A stretch of DNA of 64,000 bases from Alphaproteobacteria bacterium (GTDB taxonomy: Bacteria; Pseudomonadota; Alphaproteobacteria; ATCC43930; CGMCC-115725): positions 33,910 to 97,909 of the forward strand of contig JAFAYW010000183.1 of NCBI GenBank assembly GCA_019240125.1. Direction: 5' to 3'. Positions 56,265 to 64,000 of this stretch are shown here, piece by piece. Made by a program: the position numbers and the translations under genes. Position 1 is the first letter of the stretch; each line of letters opens with the position of its first letter. Below the pieces are notes generated by a model. That model saw nothing but the letters and a program-made list of their open reading frames with translations, had not been told where the DNA came from and ran no database searches.

Positions 56265-56867
56265 ATGGCCCTCGTTTACGAGACGATGCGCCGGCTCGAC
56301 GTGCGCGGGCCCACCAGTCGCGGCATCGTGGTTGATGCCGAGGGCGCCATGCTCGGGCCGGATTGTACCCTCGTCCGGCGCACCGCCGCCGGTTATCGCT
56401 GCGACCACCCAGCGGCCGCGTCGGCGATCCAGAGGGTCATCTGCGGTGACGCGGCGCGGGACCCGGATTGCCTGTTCGTGCTGTCCCGAGGCAGCGCCAA
56501 GGCACTGAACGACGGCGAGCTTGCCCTCGCCCAGATTTACGGGCTGCGCATCCCGATCGCGGGTCTTGACAGCGGCCAGTTGCGCAAGCTCGCCGCCACC
56601 GCGGGGTGGGCCAAGGCGAACTTCAATCCTGATCAACCGCGCATCCCTGCTGGCGAGCCAAGCGCCAGCCGGATTACACCGCCGGCGGCGGTTGTCGACC
56701 CCGTTCCTGGCAGCGGCTTACTGCTGCTGGCGACCGAGGAACGGTTCAGCATGGACAATCCGGCGCATCTCGCCGTCGCCGACGCCATCCAGGACGCCCT
56801 CTATGCGATCCAAGGCATGCTCAAGCCCGACATCGCCGAGCCTCCGCGCGACAACCCAGCCCGATAG
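56265..56867 (+). CDS. Hypothetical protein
   Basis: 200 residues; GAAGG lies before the ATG. It starts MALVYETMRRLDVRGPTSRG and has two cysteines in a DHPAAASAIQRVICGDAARDPDC stretch. A Pro-rich middle is followed by LLLLATEERFSMDNPAHLAVADAIQDAL, probably helical. No signal peptide or membrane segment. I do not recognise the family. It stands alone between rnpB and the convergent small membrane genes. Confidence 0.65.
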   Translation: MALVYETMRRLDVRGPTSRGIVVDAEGAMLGPDCTLVRRTAAGYRCDHPAAASAIQRVICGDAARDPDCLFVLSRGSAKALNDGELALAQIYGLRIPIAGLDSGQLRKLAATAGWAKANFNPDQPRIPAGEPSASRITPPAAVVDPVPGSGLLLLATEERFSMDNPAHLAVADAIQDALYAIQGMLKPDIAEPPRDNPAR

Positions 56868-56886
56868 CCGCACGCAACTGATGCTG

Positions 56887-57099
56887 TTAAATCGCCGGAG
56901 GTGGTTTGCGCCGGCGCAACGCGAGCCAGAACAGCAATCCCGCCACCCCGAGAATGACGAATGCCGCCGCGAGCAGCACGATGCCGCCGTCGGAATATTG
57001 CTGGTCGCCGACAAAGGCGATGCCGAACAGCATGAAACAGCCGCCCGGCAACAGCAGCAGGATGGCGAAGATCAGCGCAGCGATTTGACCGCCGCTCAT
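56887..57099 (-). CDS. Small two-helix membrane protein A
   Basis: 70 residues starting MSGGQIAALIFAILLLLPGGC, with a second helix (GIVLLAAAFVILGVAGLLFWLAL) and a basic, Pro-rich end RRRKPPPAI. It overlaps the preceding small gene (ATGA) and resembles it in the [MS/MT]GGQ start and the LLLLPG-[GA]-CF helix, so the two are probably paralogues. Last gene of the radical SAM operon. Confidence 0.7.
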   Translation of the reverse strand: MSGGQIAALIFAILLLLPGGCFMLFGIAFVGDQQYSDGGIVLLAAAFVILGVAGLLFWLALRRRKPPPAI

Positions 57100-57275
57100 G
57101 CCTCGTCTCCCGACTTGGCCGGTCGGCTGAAGGCGGCCCAGAACAACACGCCCGCGACGGTCAGGATTGCAACGCCGATACCGATGCCGTCCGTGCCGCT
57201 GGCAAGGATAAAACAGGCCCCAGGAAGCAGCAGCAGGATGCCACAGCCGAGCGCGACTCCCTGCCCGCCGGTCAT
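57096..57275 (-). CDS. Small two-helix membrane protein B
   Basis: 59 residues: MTGGQGVALGCGILLLLPGACF, a short Gly-rich turn, then IGVAILTVAGVLFWAAFSRP. The start overlaps the radical SAM stop (ATGA) and the stop overlaps the next small gene (ATGA), which supports translation of both. Paralogue of the following gene. Function unknown; possibly membrane partners for the lipid-related enzymes upstream. Confidence 0.7.
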   Translation of the reverse strand: MTGGQGVALGCGILLLLPGACFILASGTDGIGIGVAILTVAGVLFWAAFSRPAKSGDEA

Positions 57276-58684
57276 ACCCGAAGGCCCGGCCGATGCAGCA
57301 TGTTGTATGTGTCGAACGGGATGACCCGGCCGTCATCGGTTACAAAATGGATGCAGGAGCGCTTGACCCCGGCAAGACAGAAATTGAAGCGGTCGAGAAA
57401 ACTGACCACCGTCACCCGAAAGACCCGGTCATAGCCGATTTCGGCCGGCACCTCGACCAGCGGCAGGCAGCACATCACATCGCGCAACACATCAGCCGAT
57501 TGCTGGCCGGCGCACGACAACGACAGCAGCTCGATCAGCAATTTGCGGATTTCCGGGTTGCTCTCGAAGGTGACCGCATTGGGCGCGCTCTGCACCAGCA
57601 CATCCTGCGGAAACAGATGCGTCAGCGGCTCGACATGAGAGCCGGCGCGCAGCCCGTAGCCGATCGAGATCGCCTCCGGATTGCACGGCAGCGGGATCAA
57701 ATCGTCCTCACCGAATACACCCCATTGATCGAGGATCGCGCGGCGGATTTCCGACAGCACGATGCGGTCGCGGCCGGCGTCAAAGCCAAGGTTCCGCCCG
57801 GCATCCTGGGCCGGTTGAAACGTGACGCCGCGCACGCAGGGCCGAGTTTGCGCGAACCGCAGGATGTCGCCGATCTCGTCATCGTTGACGCCCCTGCGGA
57901 TCACGCAGACCAGCGTCGTCGAGATGCCGGCAGCATCGAGCGCGTCGAGCGCGCGCTCGCGCACGCGCCGCAGATCGGCGCCTCGGATCGTGCGCAGCGC
58001 CGGTTCGGACAGAGCGTCGAATTGCAGATAGACCTCAAAGGCGCGCTTCATCTCCGCAAGCCGGGCGACGAAATCCCGGTCATTGGCGATGCGGATGCCG
58101 TTCGTGTTGAGCATCACATGCCGGATCGGCCGCCGTTTCGCCGCACGGATGATGTCGAGGATTTCGGGATGGATTGACGGCTCGCCCCCGGAAATCTGCA
58201 ACAGATCCGGCTGCCCTTCGCTCTCGACCAGCAGGTCCAGCATCGCCTCGACTTCGGCGAGGCTGCGCTGCCGCGTCTTGGCCGGCGACGAGTCTGCGAA
58301 ACAGGTCGGGCAGGTCAGGTTGCAATGCTCGTTGATCTCGATCAGCGCGAGGCAGCTGTGCTGTTCGTGATCGGGGCACAAGCCGCAATCGTAGGGACAG
58401 CCCTGTTCCGTGCGGGTATGGAATTTGAGCGGCACATCACCAGGCTTGAGGAAATCGCGGCATTTCTTCCAATACGCCGACTCGCTCGACACCAGCGTCT
58501 TCTGCACGCCGTGCATGGCGCAGCGCTTCAGGTAGTAGACCGCCCCCTGCTCCTCGATGATCTTGGCCGGTACCAGCCCGAGACAGGTCTCGCACATCGA
58601 TGTCGTCTGGCCGAGGAAGATATATGGGCGCGGCTTTCGCGCTACCAGCGCGGTCAGGTCGGCAAGGCCGGGGGATAAGGACAT
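57272..58684 (-). CDS. Radical SAM protein of the MJ0619 / tetraether-synthase-like type
   Basis: 470 residues. The radical SAM cluster is C-x3-C-x2-C in INEHCNLTCPTCFADSSP, with SGGEPSIHPEIL after it. The N-terminus carries extra cysteines in the pattern of the MJ0619 family: MCETCLGLVPAKIIEEQGAV, LKRCAMHG, and CPYDCGLCPDHEQHSC; a C-terminal domain follows. Archaeal Tes, which joins lipid tails into tetraethers, belongs to this superfamily. The ATG is inside the end of the Lgt-like gene (31-base overlap). With an Lgt-like membrane enzyme before it and two membrane peptides after it, a lipid-directed reaction is plausible but not shown. Confidence 0.88.
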   Translation of the reverse strand: MSLSPGLADLTALVARKPRPYIFLGQTTSMCETCLGLVPAKIIEEQGAVYYLKRCAMHGVQKTLVSSESAYWKKCRDFLKPGDVPLKFHTRTEQGCPYDCGLCPDHEQHSCLALIEINEHCNLTCPTCFADSSPAKTRQRSLAEVEAMLDLLVESEGQPDLLQISGGEPSIHPEILDIIRAAKRRPIRHVMLNTNGIRIANDRDFVARLAEMKRAFEVYLQFDALSEPALRTIRGADLRRVRERALDALDAAGISTTLVCVIRRGVNDDEIGDILRFAQTRPCVRGVTFQPAQDAGRNLGFDAGRDRIVLSEIRRAILDQWGVFGEDDLIPLPCNPEAISIGYGLRAGSHVEPLTHLFPQDVLVQSAPNAVTFESNPEIRKLLIELLSLSCAGQQSADVLRDVMCCLPLVEVPAEIGYDRVFRVTVVSFLDRFNFCLAGVKRSCIHFVTDDGRVIPFDTYNMLHRPGLRV

Positions 58685-59370
58685 GCGGTTCGCCACTCCC
58701 GGAGGGCAAAGACGACGGCGTAGGCGGCCAAACCGAGCGACAGCAGGTGGAACAGGTTGAACGGGCCGACCACCGTGCCGTACGGCTTGAAAAACTCCCA
58801 CGCAAAGCGCTGCGTCGCATAGACGGCGACGAACAGGTAGAAGCCGGTCCGCTGAAGCGGCGTCGGCCGGTGCAACATAAGTAACACAAACGCCATCAAG
58901 AATGCGGCCATCGCGGCCGCCTCGTAAAGCTGCACCGGATGGCGCGGAATGCCGTCACCGAAATCGCACCCCCAGGGCAACGCTGTCGGTGTTCCATAGG
59001 TCATGTCATCGAGACCGGCGAAGAAGCAGCCGATGCGCCCGACCGCGATGGCCGCGGCGAGCGGGGCGACAAAGCGCAAGCCGGTCGAGCCGCTAACACC
59101 GGCGCGCCACTTAAGAATTTCGATCGCGATGATCGCGCCGGCCAGTGCCCCCTCGATGCTGCGCCCGACACCCCCCACGCCGCTCAGCCAGAGGTTGGCA
59201 GTGCCAGCCAGATAGGCGCCCGCTGTGGCTCCGAACGACGCCGCAATAATATACAGCGAATGCACCTGCCACGGCTGCGCCGGCAAACCGGGAGCTGACA
59301 CCCGCAACCAGCGGTAAACGATCAACGCCGTGAGAAAGGCCAGCGCATCGAAGATCGAATGCACAACCAC
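58654..59370 (-). CDS. Lgt-like (prolipoprotein diacylglyceryl transferase family) membrane protein
   Basis: 238 residues with about seven membrane helices. IGCFFAGLDDMTYGTPTALPWGCDFGDGIPRHPVQLYEAAAM matches the Lgt core, where the RHPxQLYE motif holds the key residues; VGRIGCFFAG is the substrate-binding segment. It is shorter and less basic than housekeeping Lgt, and the usual thyA neighbour is absent, so it is probably a specialised paralogue acting on phosphatidylglycerol or another glycerolipid. It heads the operon with the radical SAM gene. Confidence 0.85.
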   Translation of the reverse strand: MVVHSIFDALAFLTALIVYRWLRVSAPGLPAQPWQVHSLYIIAASFGATAGAYLAGTANLWLSGVGGVGRSIEGALAGAIIAIEILKWRAGVSGSTGLRFVAPLAAAIAVGRIGCFFAGLDDMTYGTPTALPWGCDFGDGIPRHPVQLYEAAAMAAFLMAFVLLMLHRPTPLQRTGFYLFVAVYATQRFAWEFFKPYGTVVGPFNLFHLLSLGLAAYAVVFALREWRTACPYPPALPT

Positions 59371-59464
59371 CGGCCGTCACCTCCTGAATGTGCTGCTCCT
59401 GGGGACGATCAGCTCCCGCCTTGTTTCCCGGCATGAGGTGGAGCGCCCCGAGGCTTGCTCCTAA

Positions 59465-61765
59465 TCAACACGGATCATGGAGCGTTGTTCTGGCGTGGCT
59501 GACGAGCGCCGCCACCTCGACCCAGTTGCTGTTGTAGGTGGTCGCGCCGCAGGGCGCGGAACGGTCCGCCGTGAGCGCGTTGGCACAGCCTCGCTGATCG
59601 ATGCCGCTGTCGTCCGGGGTAAACCATGCCCCCTCGTTGATCGACACCACCCCCACGGCCACACGATCGGTTACCCGTGCCGGCAGGATCGTCGCGCCAC
59701 GCTCGTTGAACACCCGCACCCGCGCGCCATCGGCGATGCCGCGGGCGGCCGCGTCATGCGGATGCAGCCATACGGCGTCGGGATCAACGCGCGCCAGGAG
59801 CGGCTGATTGCCGTGAATCGAGTGTGTGCGCGCCTTTGATTTCGGCGTGCACAGCGCCAGAGGATAGTGCGACGCAGGTTGCGGCGGTTCGATCCAGGTT
59901 GGGATCGGCGGAATGTGCCCCAGCCCGTAAGGATCGGGGTTGGCCGCCAGCACCATCGAATAGATCTCGATCTTGCCCGACGGTGTCGAGAATTTGTGCT
60001 GCTCCGGCTCGCGGATCTGTCGGGCAAACGCGACCGCATCGGCCGGCGCCGGGAACCGCGCCACGCCCTGCTCCGCAAAAGCGTCGAAATCATCGATCGC
60101 CTTGGCGGTAAAGTCGCGCAGCCACTCGCCTTCGCTCTTATTGTTATAGCCTGCGATATCGAGCCGACCGGCAAGGTCGCTGAAGATGTCGATATCGTTG
60201 CGGCATTCATACATCGGCGCAATCGCCTGCTTCATATAGATCGCGTAGTGCAAGGCGCCGGCCCAGGGCGTATGGACATCGCTGCGCTCCCAGAATGTCG
60301 TCGCCGGCAACAGGATATCTGCATAACGCGCAGTGGGCGTCAGGAAGTGGTCCTGCGCGACGATGAACTCGACCTTGTCGAGTGCGCCCGCGATCTTGCC
60401 GGCATTGGGGCACTGATTGAACAGATCACCGCCTGCCGCGTAGATCAGCTTGATGTCGGCCGGGTAGCCGCCTTCTGTGCCGCGCGCCAACAGATCCGCG
60501 AGCAGCGACGATGCAACCCGCGAGCCCGTCGGATTCTTGCCGATCGGCAGGCTGGTGATGCCGCTGCGGCCGGTGACACCATTGCTGCTGCCCGAGCTGC
60601 CGCCGGGAATACCGACATTGCCGGTCATCGCCGCCAGTGCGTAGGCGGCACGGTGGAATTGCTCGCCATACAGCGTGCGGCCTCCGGCATAACCGGCCTG
60701 AATGGCCGCGGGTTTTGCGGTGGCAAATTCGCTGGCGAGGCGTCGGATGGTCGCCGCCGGTATGCCCGTGAGCGGCGCGGCCCATTCCGGCGTCTTCGCC
60801 ACGCCATCCGAATGCCCCAGCAGGTACGATTTGAAGGACGCATTCGGCGGCGCGCCCGGCGGCAAGTGCGCGTCATCAAAACCGAGCACATAGCGGTCGC
60901 AGTAACCCTGGTCGTGCAGCCCCTCGCTGACAATCACATACGCCATCGCCAACAGCGCGGCGGCATCAGTGCCCGGGCGGATAAAGACGTGCTCGTCGGC
61001 GAGGACGCGGCTGGTGTCATGCCGGCGTGGATCGATGCAAACGATGCGCGTGCCGGCCTTCTTGGCGGCGCGCAGATATTGCATCGTCCCGGTGCCGAAG
61101 GTGCCATCGCCGGGGCTCCAGCCCCACATCAGCATCAGCCGCGAATTGGCGTAGTCGCTCGGCTCACGGCCTGAGGCCTTGTAGTCGACATCGGCCCCAT
61201 AGGTCATGCGGATCGCAAAAATTTCAGCCTCGGCCGACATGTTCGACCACAGCTCGGTGCAGCCGCCGAACATATTCAGAAAACGCTGCGCCGCGACGCG
61301 CCCGTGCAGCATCGATTGCGAGCCGGTGCGCGAGGCGTCGAGGATCGCGGCGTTGCTATAGGCGTCGCGCACCCGCCGCAATTCGCTGGCCACGGTATCG
61401 AGCGCCTCGTCCCAGGAGATGCGTTCGTACCGGCCGGACCCGCGCGGGCCAGTGCGTCGCATTGGATATTTCAGCCGATCGGGATGATAGACCCGCTCGA
61501 TCTGGCCGACGCCGCGGGCGCAGGCGGGCAAGGGCGGATGCTCCGCATCCCAGCGCCGCGCGTCGGTCGAGATATGCACGATGCGATCGTCGCGGACATG
61601 CGCATTGACGACACAGCGCCCGCCGCAATTATGCGCGCAGGTGCTGGTGACGACGGTCTCGCCCGGCTGTGCCACCGGCCGTGGCGCTTCATAGATGACG
61701 GCGTCGGAAATGGCTGCCTCCCGCAATAGCGCTGCAGTGGATGCCATCGCATGTGCAAGCGTCAA
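59465..61765 (-). CDS. DMSO-reductase-family molybdopterin oxidoreductase
   Basis: 766 residues. The N-terminal [4Fe-4S] site is CAHNCGGRC with the fourth Cys in LPACARG; ASRTGSQSML holds a Ser in the place of the molybdenum ligand. MLMWGWSPGD, VCIDPRRHDTSRVLADEHVFIRPGTDAALLAM and the C-terminal domain (LLARVDPDAVWLHPHDAAARGIADG) are typical of DmsA-like subunits. There is no twin-arginine signal: the protein starts MTLAHAMASTAALLREA, so it appears cytoplasmic. No Fe-S or membrane-anchor subunit gene is adjacent. A second ATG six codons in is possible. The substrate is unknown. Confidence 0.92.
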   Translation of the reverse strand: MTLAHAMASTAALLREAAISDAVIYEAPRPVAQPGETVVTSTCAHNCGGRCVVNAHVRDDRIVHISTDARRWDAEHPPLPACARGVGQIERVYHPDRLKYPMRRTGPRGSGRYERISWDEALDTVASELRRVRDAYSNAAILDASRTGSQSMLHGRVAAQRFLNMFGGCTELWSNMSAEAEIFAIRMTYGADVDYKASGREPSDYANSRLMLMWGWSPGDGTFGTGTMQYLRAAKKAGTRIVCIDPRRHDTSRVLADEHVFIRPGTDAAALLAMAYVIVSEGLHDQGYCDRYVLGFDDAHLPPGAPPNASFKSYLLGHSDGVAKTPEWAAPLTGIPAATIRRLASEFATAKPAAIQAGYAGGRTLYGEQFHRAAYALAAMTGNVGIPGGSSGSSNGVTGRSGITSLPIGKNPTGSRVASSLLADLLARGTEGGYPADIKLIYAAGGDLFNQCPNAGKIAGALDKVEFIVAQDHFLTPTARYADILLPATTFWERSDVHTPWAGALHYAIYMKQAIAPMYECRNDIDIFSDLAGRLDIAGYNNKSEGEWLRDFTAKAIDDFDAFAEQGVARFPAPADAVAFARQIREPEQHKFSTPSGKIEIYSMVLAANPDPYGLGHIPPIPTWIEPPQPASHYPLALCTPKSKARTHSIHGNQPLLARVDPDAVWLHPHDAAARGIADGARVRVFNERGATILPARVTDRVAVGVVSINEGAWFTPDDSGIDQRGCANALTADRSAPCGATTYNSNWVEVAALVSHARTTLHDPC

Positions 61766-61883
61766 GCCGGCGACCCTTCGGAAGCGGCCGAAACATCAGC
61801 ACAACGTGACATCGGGCTGCGCGCCGCTTACATTAGGGGCAACCGGGGAAGGCTCGTGACCCTCCCCGGCGCCCTGGCCCAGG

Positions 61884-61952
61884 CTAGAACCGGATGCGGA
61901 TTTTTATCCTGATCCGGCCCCAGCGGAAGGCCAGGAGATGGACGTGTGCCAT
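61884..61952 (-). CDS. 22-residue ORF with strong ribosome binding site and RIRIKIRIRF end
   Basis: CGGAGGAGACAAGG immediately precedes ATG, one of the strongest ribosome binding sites in the window. The peptide begins MAHVHLLAFRWG and ends RIRIKIRIRF, then TAG: alternating basic and hydrophobic residues. A hairpin (CCGGGGAGGG/CCTTCCCCGG, one mismatch) lies just after it, about 95-130 bases ahead of the molybdopterin oxidoreductase ATG. It could be a regulatory leader peptide or a small membrane-active peptide. Unknown. Confidence 0.5.
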   Translation of the reverse strand: MAHVHLLAFRWGRIRIKIRIRF

Positions 61953-61967
61953 CCTTGTCTCCTCCGT

Positions 61968-61993
61968 GTCGGCGGGGCTGATTCCCCGCCGAC
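61968..61993 (-). other. Hairpin upstream of the 22-residue ORF
   Basis: GTCGGCGGGG, six bases, CCCCGCCGAC: a perfect 10-bp stem ending about 15 bases before the tiny ORF's ATG region and after the LLM gene. It has no T-run. It may end the LLM transcript, or belong to the leader of the downstream unit. Confidence 0.45.
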
Positions 61994-62060
61994 AAGATGA
62001 GACGACACCCAAATAAGCGAAGTTAAAAGAAGGGTTTTTCGCGTGGTGCGCGAGACCGCG

Positions 62061-62999
62061 TCAGGCGGTCAGCCGCTGGCGCAGGCGCGAGACGGCGTCG
62101 AGCTGCTGCTGCGGATCGCCGGCCAGGCGCAGCACGATATGCTCGACCCCCGCCGCGACCCAGGAGGACAGCCATTCGGCGGCGCCCTCGGCGGGGCCGG
62201 CATAGTTGGCCTGGCGGGCGCGCATGACCGCGGCGGGCTGGCCGTAATAGGTCTGGACGAAATCGTCCATGCGCGCTTCGGCGGCCGCCTTGTTCTCATC
62301 GATCGTCAAAGTCAGGTAAACAGCGCCAGTCAACGCGGCAGGGTCGCGGCCGGCCTCGCGCGCGATGCGGTGGATTTCGGCCCATTGCTCGCGCCAGCGC
62401 TCCGGGTTGGGCGCGTTGGGGAACCAGCCATCATAAAGCCGGCCGACGCGTTCGATGCTGGCGCGCACCATGCCGCCGATCCAGATCGGCGGCCCGCCCG
62501 GGCGATGCGGCACCGGACCGACGCTCTGGTCCACCAGCATCCAGCGGCCGTTCCAGGTCACTGGCTTGCCGCTCCACAATTCGCGGCACAGGCGCAAGCC
62601 CTCCAGCATGCGCCCGACCCGCTTCTCGAAAGGCACACCGCAGGCGGCGAACTCGGCATGGATGTTCGGCACATCGCTGGCGATGCCGACGCCCATGATA
62701 AAGCGGCCCTCGCTGATCTGGTCGAGCGTCGCGACGCCATGCGCCAAGACCACCGGGTTGCGCAATGCCGGCAGCAATACCGCCGTGCCGAGCTCGGCGT
62801 GTCTGGTGCGCGCCGCGACGGCCGAGAGCAGCGTCAGCGGCTCGTGACGCGGGCGGGCGGTGATCGAGTCCCCGACCCAGATCGAGTCAAAGCCGAGCCC
62901 CTCGGCGCGTTCGGCCAGCGCCAGTAGCGGCGCGGCTTCAGGGCGGCCCTGCATGACCTGTTCGCGGGTCGGCAGCAGATATCCGATACGCGGCGCCAT
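62061..62999 (-). CDS. LLM class flavin-dependent oxidoreductase
   Basis: 312 residues. MAPRIGYLLPTREQVMQGRPE, ALAERAEGLGFDSIWVGDSI, AELGTAVLLPALRNPVVLAHGVATLDQISEGRFIMGVGI and the phosphate-binding PPIWIGGMVRASIERVG are those of F420- or FMN-dependent LLM enzymes. The start follows AGGAGAACGCG. The substrate is unknown. It is 21 bases downstream of the EcsC-family gene on the same strand. Confidence 0.92.
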   Translation of the reverse strand: MAPRIGYLLPTREQVMQGRPEAAPLLALAERAEGLGFDSIWVGDSITARPRHEPLTLLSAVAARTRHAELGTAVLLPALRNPVVLAHGVATLDQISEGRFIMGVGIASDVPNIHAEFAACGVPFEKRVGRMLEGLRLCRELWSGKPVTWNGRWMLVDQSVGPVPHRPGGPPIWIGGMVRASIERVGRLYDGWFPNAPNPERWREQWAEIHRIAREAGRDPAALTGAVYLTLTIDENKAAAEARMDDFVQTYYGQPAAVMRARQANYAGPAEGAAEWLSSWVAAGVEHIVLRLAGDPQQQLDAVSRLRQRLTA

Positions 63000-63020
63000 C
63001 GCGTTCTCCTGTTTCGCCTG

Positions 63021-63731
63021 TTATTGCAGGAGAATAACAGGCTCCACGGTCGCGGGCGCGCTCGGCGTGCGGTTGGTGAAGATGCGGTCGGCGGTGCGGC
63101 CGACGAGCTGAGTCATTGCGGCATCAAACCCGCCGGCCAGCACACCGCCGACGACCGGCACAAACTTGCCGAGCTTGGCGACACTCTGCCCCGCGGTGTG
63201 CGCCAGCGGCGCGAAATGCGTCGCGTGCTGCACCTTTTTCATGACCGCCGGCGAGGCCCAGCCGAGCACATCGCGCGACAGGCGCGTCCCGAAACGCACC
63301 GCGGCGTCGCGCATCGTGTCGGCGGCCTTGGAGCCGGTCAGGCAGGCGAGAACCAGCGCGCGCACATCGCTGCTCTGCAGATCGTGGCCGCGCAGATGCG
63401 CGATCGCCGCGATCAGCCGCACCTGGATGTAGAGCGCGCTGGCGAGATTGGCCGGCATCGCCACCGGTAGCGCGACAAACCCGCCGACGCCGGTCAGGAA
63501 CCCTGCAACGCTGGCAATGCCGCTCTGCCGCAGGATCAGCGCCGACACGGCCTCCTCGGTCGTCGCATGACGCGCGGCGTAGGAGGTGGCCAGGTCGGTC
63601 GCGCCATCGAGACCTGGCACGCCGTCGACCGCGCGGTCATACGCCCAGTCAAAGGCTTGCAGCAGGGTCGCGACCAGCGCGCCGCGGGTCCGCTGCACGA
63701 CCGCGGTGTCGCGTTGTGGCAAGAGTTTCAT
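63021..63731 (-). CDS. EcsC family protein
   Basis: 236 residues. A helical protein with GIASVAGFLTGVGGFVALPVAMPANLASALYIQVRLIAAIAHLRGHDL, the hallmark of the EcsC family, and a Gly-rich VGGVLAGGFDAAMTQLVGRTADRIF near the end. Function unknown; relatives are encoded near ABC transporters in Bacillus. It may form an operon with the LLM gene that follows. Confidence 0.88.
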   Translation of the reverse strand: MKLLPQRDTAVVQRTRGALVATLLQAFDWAYDRAVDGVPGLDGATDLATSYAARHATTEEAVSALILRQSGIASVAGFLTGVGGFVALPVAMPANLASALYIQVRLIAAIAHLRGHDLQSSDVRALVLACLTGSKAADTMRDAAVRFGTRLSRDVLGWASPAVMKKVQHATHFAPLAHTAGQSVAKLGKFVPVVGGVLAGGFDAAMTQLVGRTADRIFTNRTPSAPATVEPVILLQ

Positions 63732-63787
63732 GCGCCCTATGTGGCCCCGGCGTCGCCGCCTCGCAATTACCGCCGCCGCAACGCGAG

Positions 63788-64000
63788 TCAGCCTCCCGGC
63801 TGCTCTTCGGCCCGCAGGATTTCGACGCAGGGCGGCGCGGTCAAAATTTTGCTGAAGTCGCGCATCCAGTTATGCGTCTGCTCCGGTGCGGCGCCGCCGC
63901 TGCTGTGACCGGTGCGGAACTGATCGAGCTGGTCGAGGCTGGTCAGGTCCACCTCGAATTGCAGGGCCGGGCCGCCGCCATGTCCGCGGGTCAGCGGCAC
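63788..64000 (-). CDS. Hypothetical protein, truncated by the right window edge
   Basis: The last 70 codons are open to the edge. The first visible codon is GTG, so it may be the start or an internal valine. It reads PLTRGHGGGPALQFEVDLTSLDQLDQFR and ends FSKILTAPPCVEILRAEEQPGG. I do not recognise the family. Confidence 0.55.
   Translation of the reverse strand: MPLTRGHGGGPALQFEVDLTSLDQLDQFRTGHSSGGAAPEQTHNWMRDFSKILTAPPCVEILRAEEQPGG

Noticed and set aside
61884..61952. Idea that the 22-residue ORF is a PqqA-like cofactor precursor
   Set aside because: It lacks the Glu-x3-Tyr motif of PqqA and no pqq genes are nearby.

Overview
The window is a high-GC chromosomal segment from an alphaproteobacterium. 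The evidence is a NepR-type anti-sigma factor, LpxI rather than LpxH in the lipid A pathway, the short form of ArgC, a long-linker FtsZ, and the order rpsB-tsf-pyrH-frr-uppS-cdsA-dxr-rseP-bamA-skp-lpxD-fabZ-lpxA-lpxI-lpxB. A Rhodospirillales-like bacterium is my inference; the sequence alone does not fix the genus.

Left end (1-7713): an accessory peptide system. A winged-helix regulator, cut by the window edge, points left. Across a divergent region with a perfect inverted repeat lie two tiny peptide genes with double-glycine-type leaders, a hairpin, a cysteine-rich protein, an HlyD-type adaptor and an ABC exporter with an N-terminal C39 leader peptidase. After an AT-rich gap come a third leader peptide with a C-x-x-C-G core, a DUF692/MNIO iron oxidase and a probable MNIO partner protein. 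This reads as a ribosomally made, oxidatively modified and exported peptide system. The combination (MNIO, partner, C39 exporter, three dissimilar cores) is the best candidate here for something undescribed.

7733-20071: mixed metabolism. It holds treZ, a histidine phosphatase, a cupin, a small CPVC protein, argC, an Fe-S heterodisulfide-reductase-like protein, nepR, an NTF2-like protein, a quinone oxidoreductase, a solute-binding protein, a fumarylacetoacetase-family enzyme, an alpha/beta hydrolase and an LLM flavin oxidoreductase. In front of argC is a promoter, an arginine-rich leader ORF, a competing hairpin and a 12-bp terminator, which together have the layout of a ribosome-mediated attenuator.

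20235-36680: the translation, envelope and lipid A supercluster, with a 15-bp x 5 tandem repeat exactly between fabZ and lpxA, then gloA and an LLM enzyme. 36692-38572: a hairpin repeat element and two oxygenase-like genes on the minus strand.

38750-55274 (minus strand): the division and cell wall (dcw) cluster, mraZ to ftsZ, tightly overlapping, with four TGGG MraZ boxes upstream. Both D-Ala-D-Ala genes (ddl and murF) are absent from it. Then come rnpB (minus), a hypothetical gene, and a minus-strand operon of an Lgt-like membrane protein, an MJ0619/tetraether-synthase-like radical SAM protein and two small membrane proteins. The right end has a molybdopterin oxidoreductase preceded by a 22-codon ORF with a strong ribosome binding site, an LLM oxidoreductase, an EcsC-family protein and a gene cut by the right edge.

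No tRNA, rRNA, CRISPR array, insertion sequence or prophage gene was seen.
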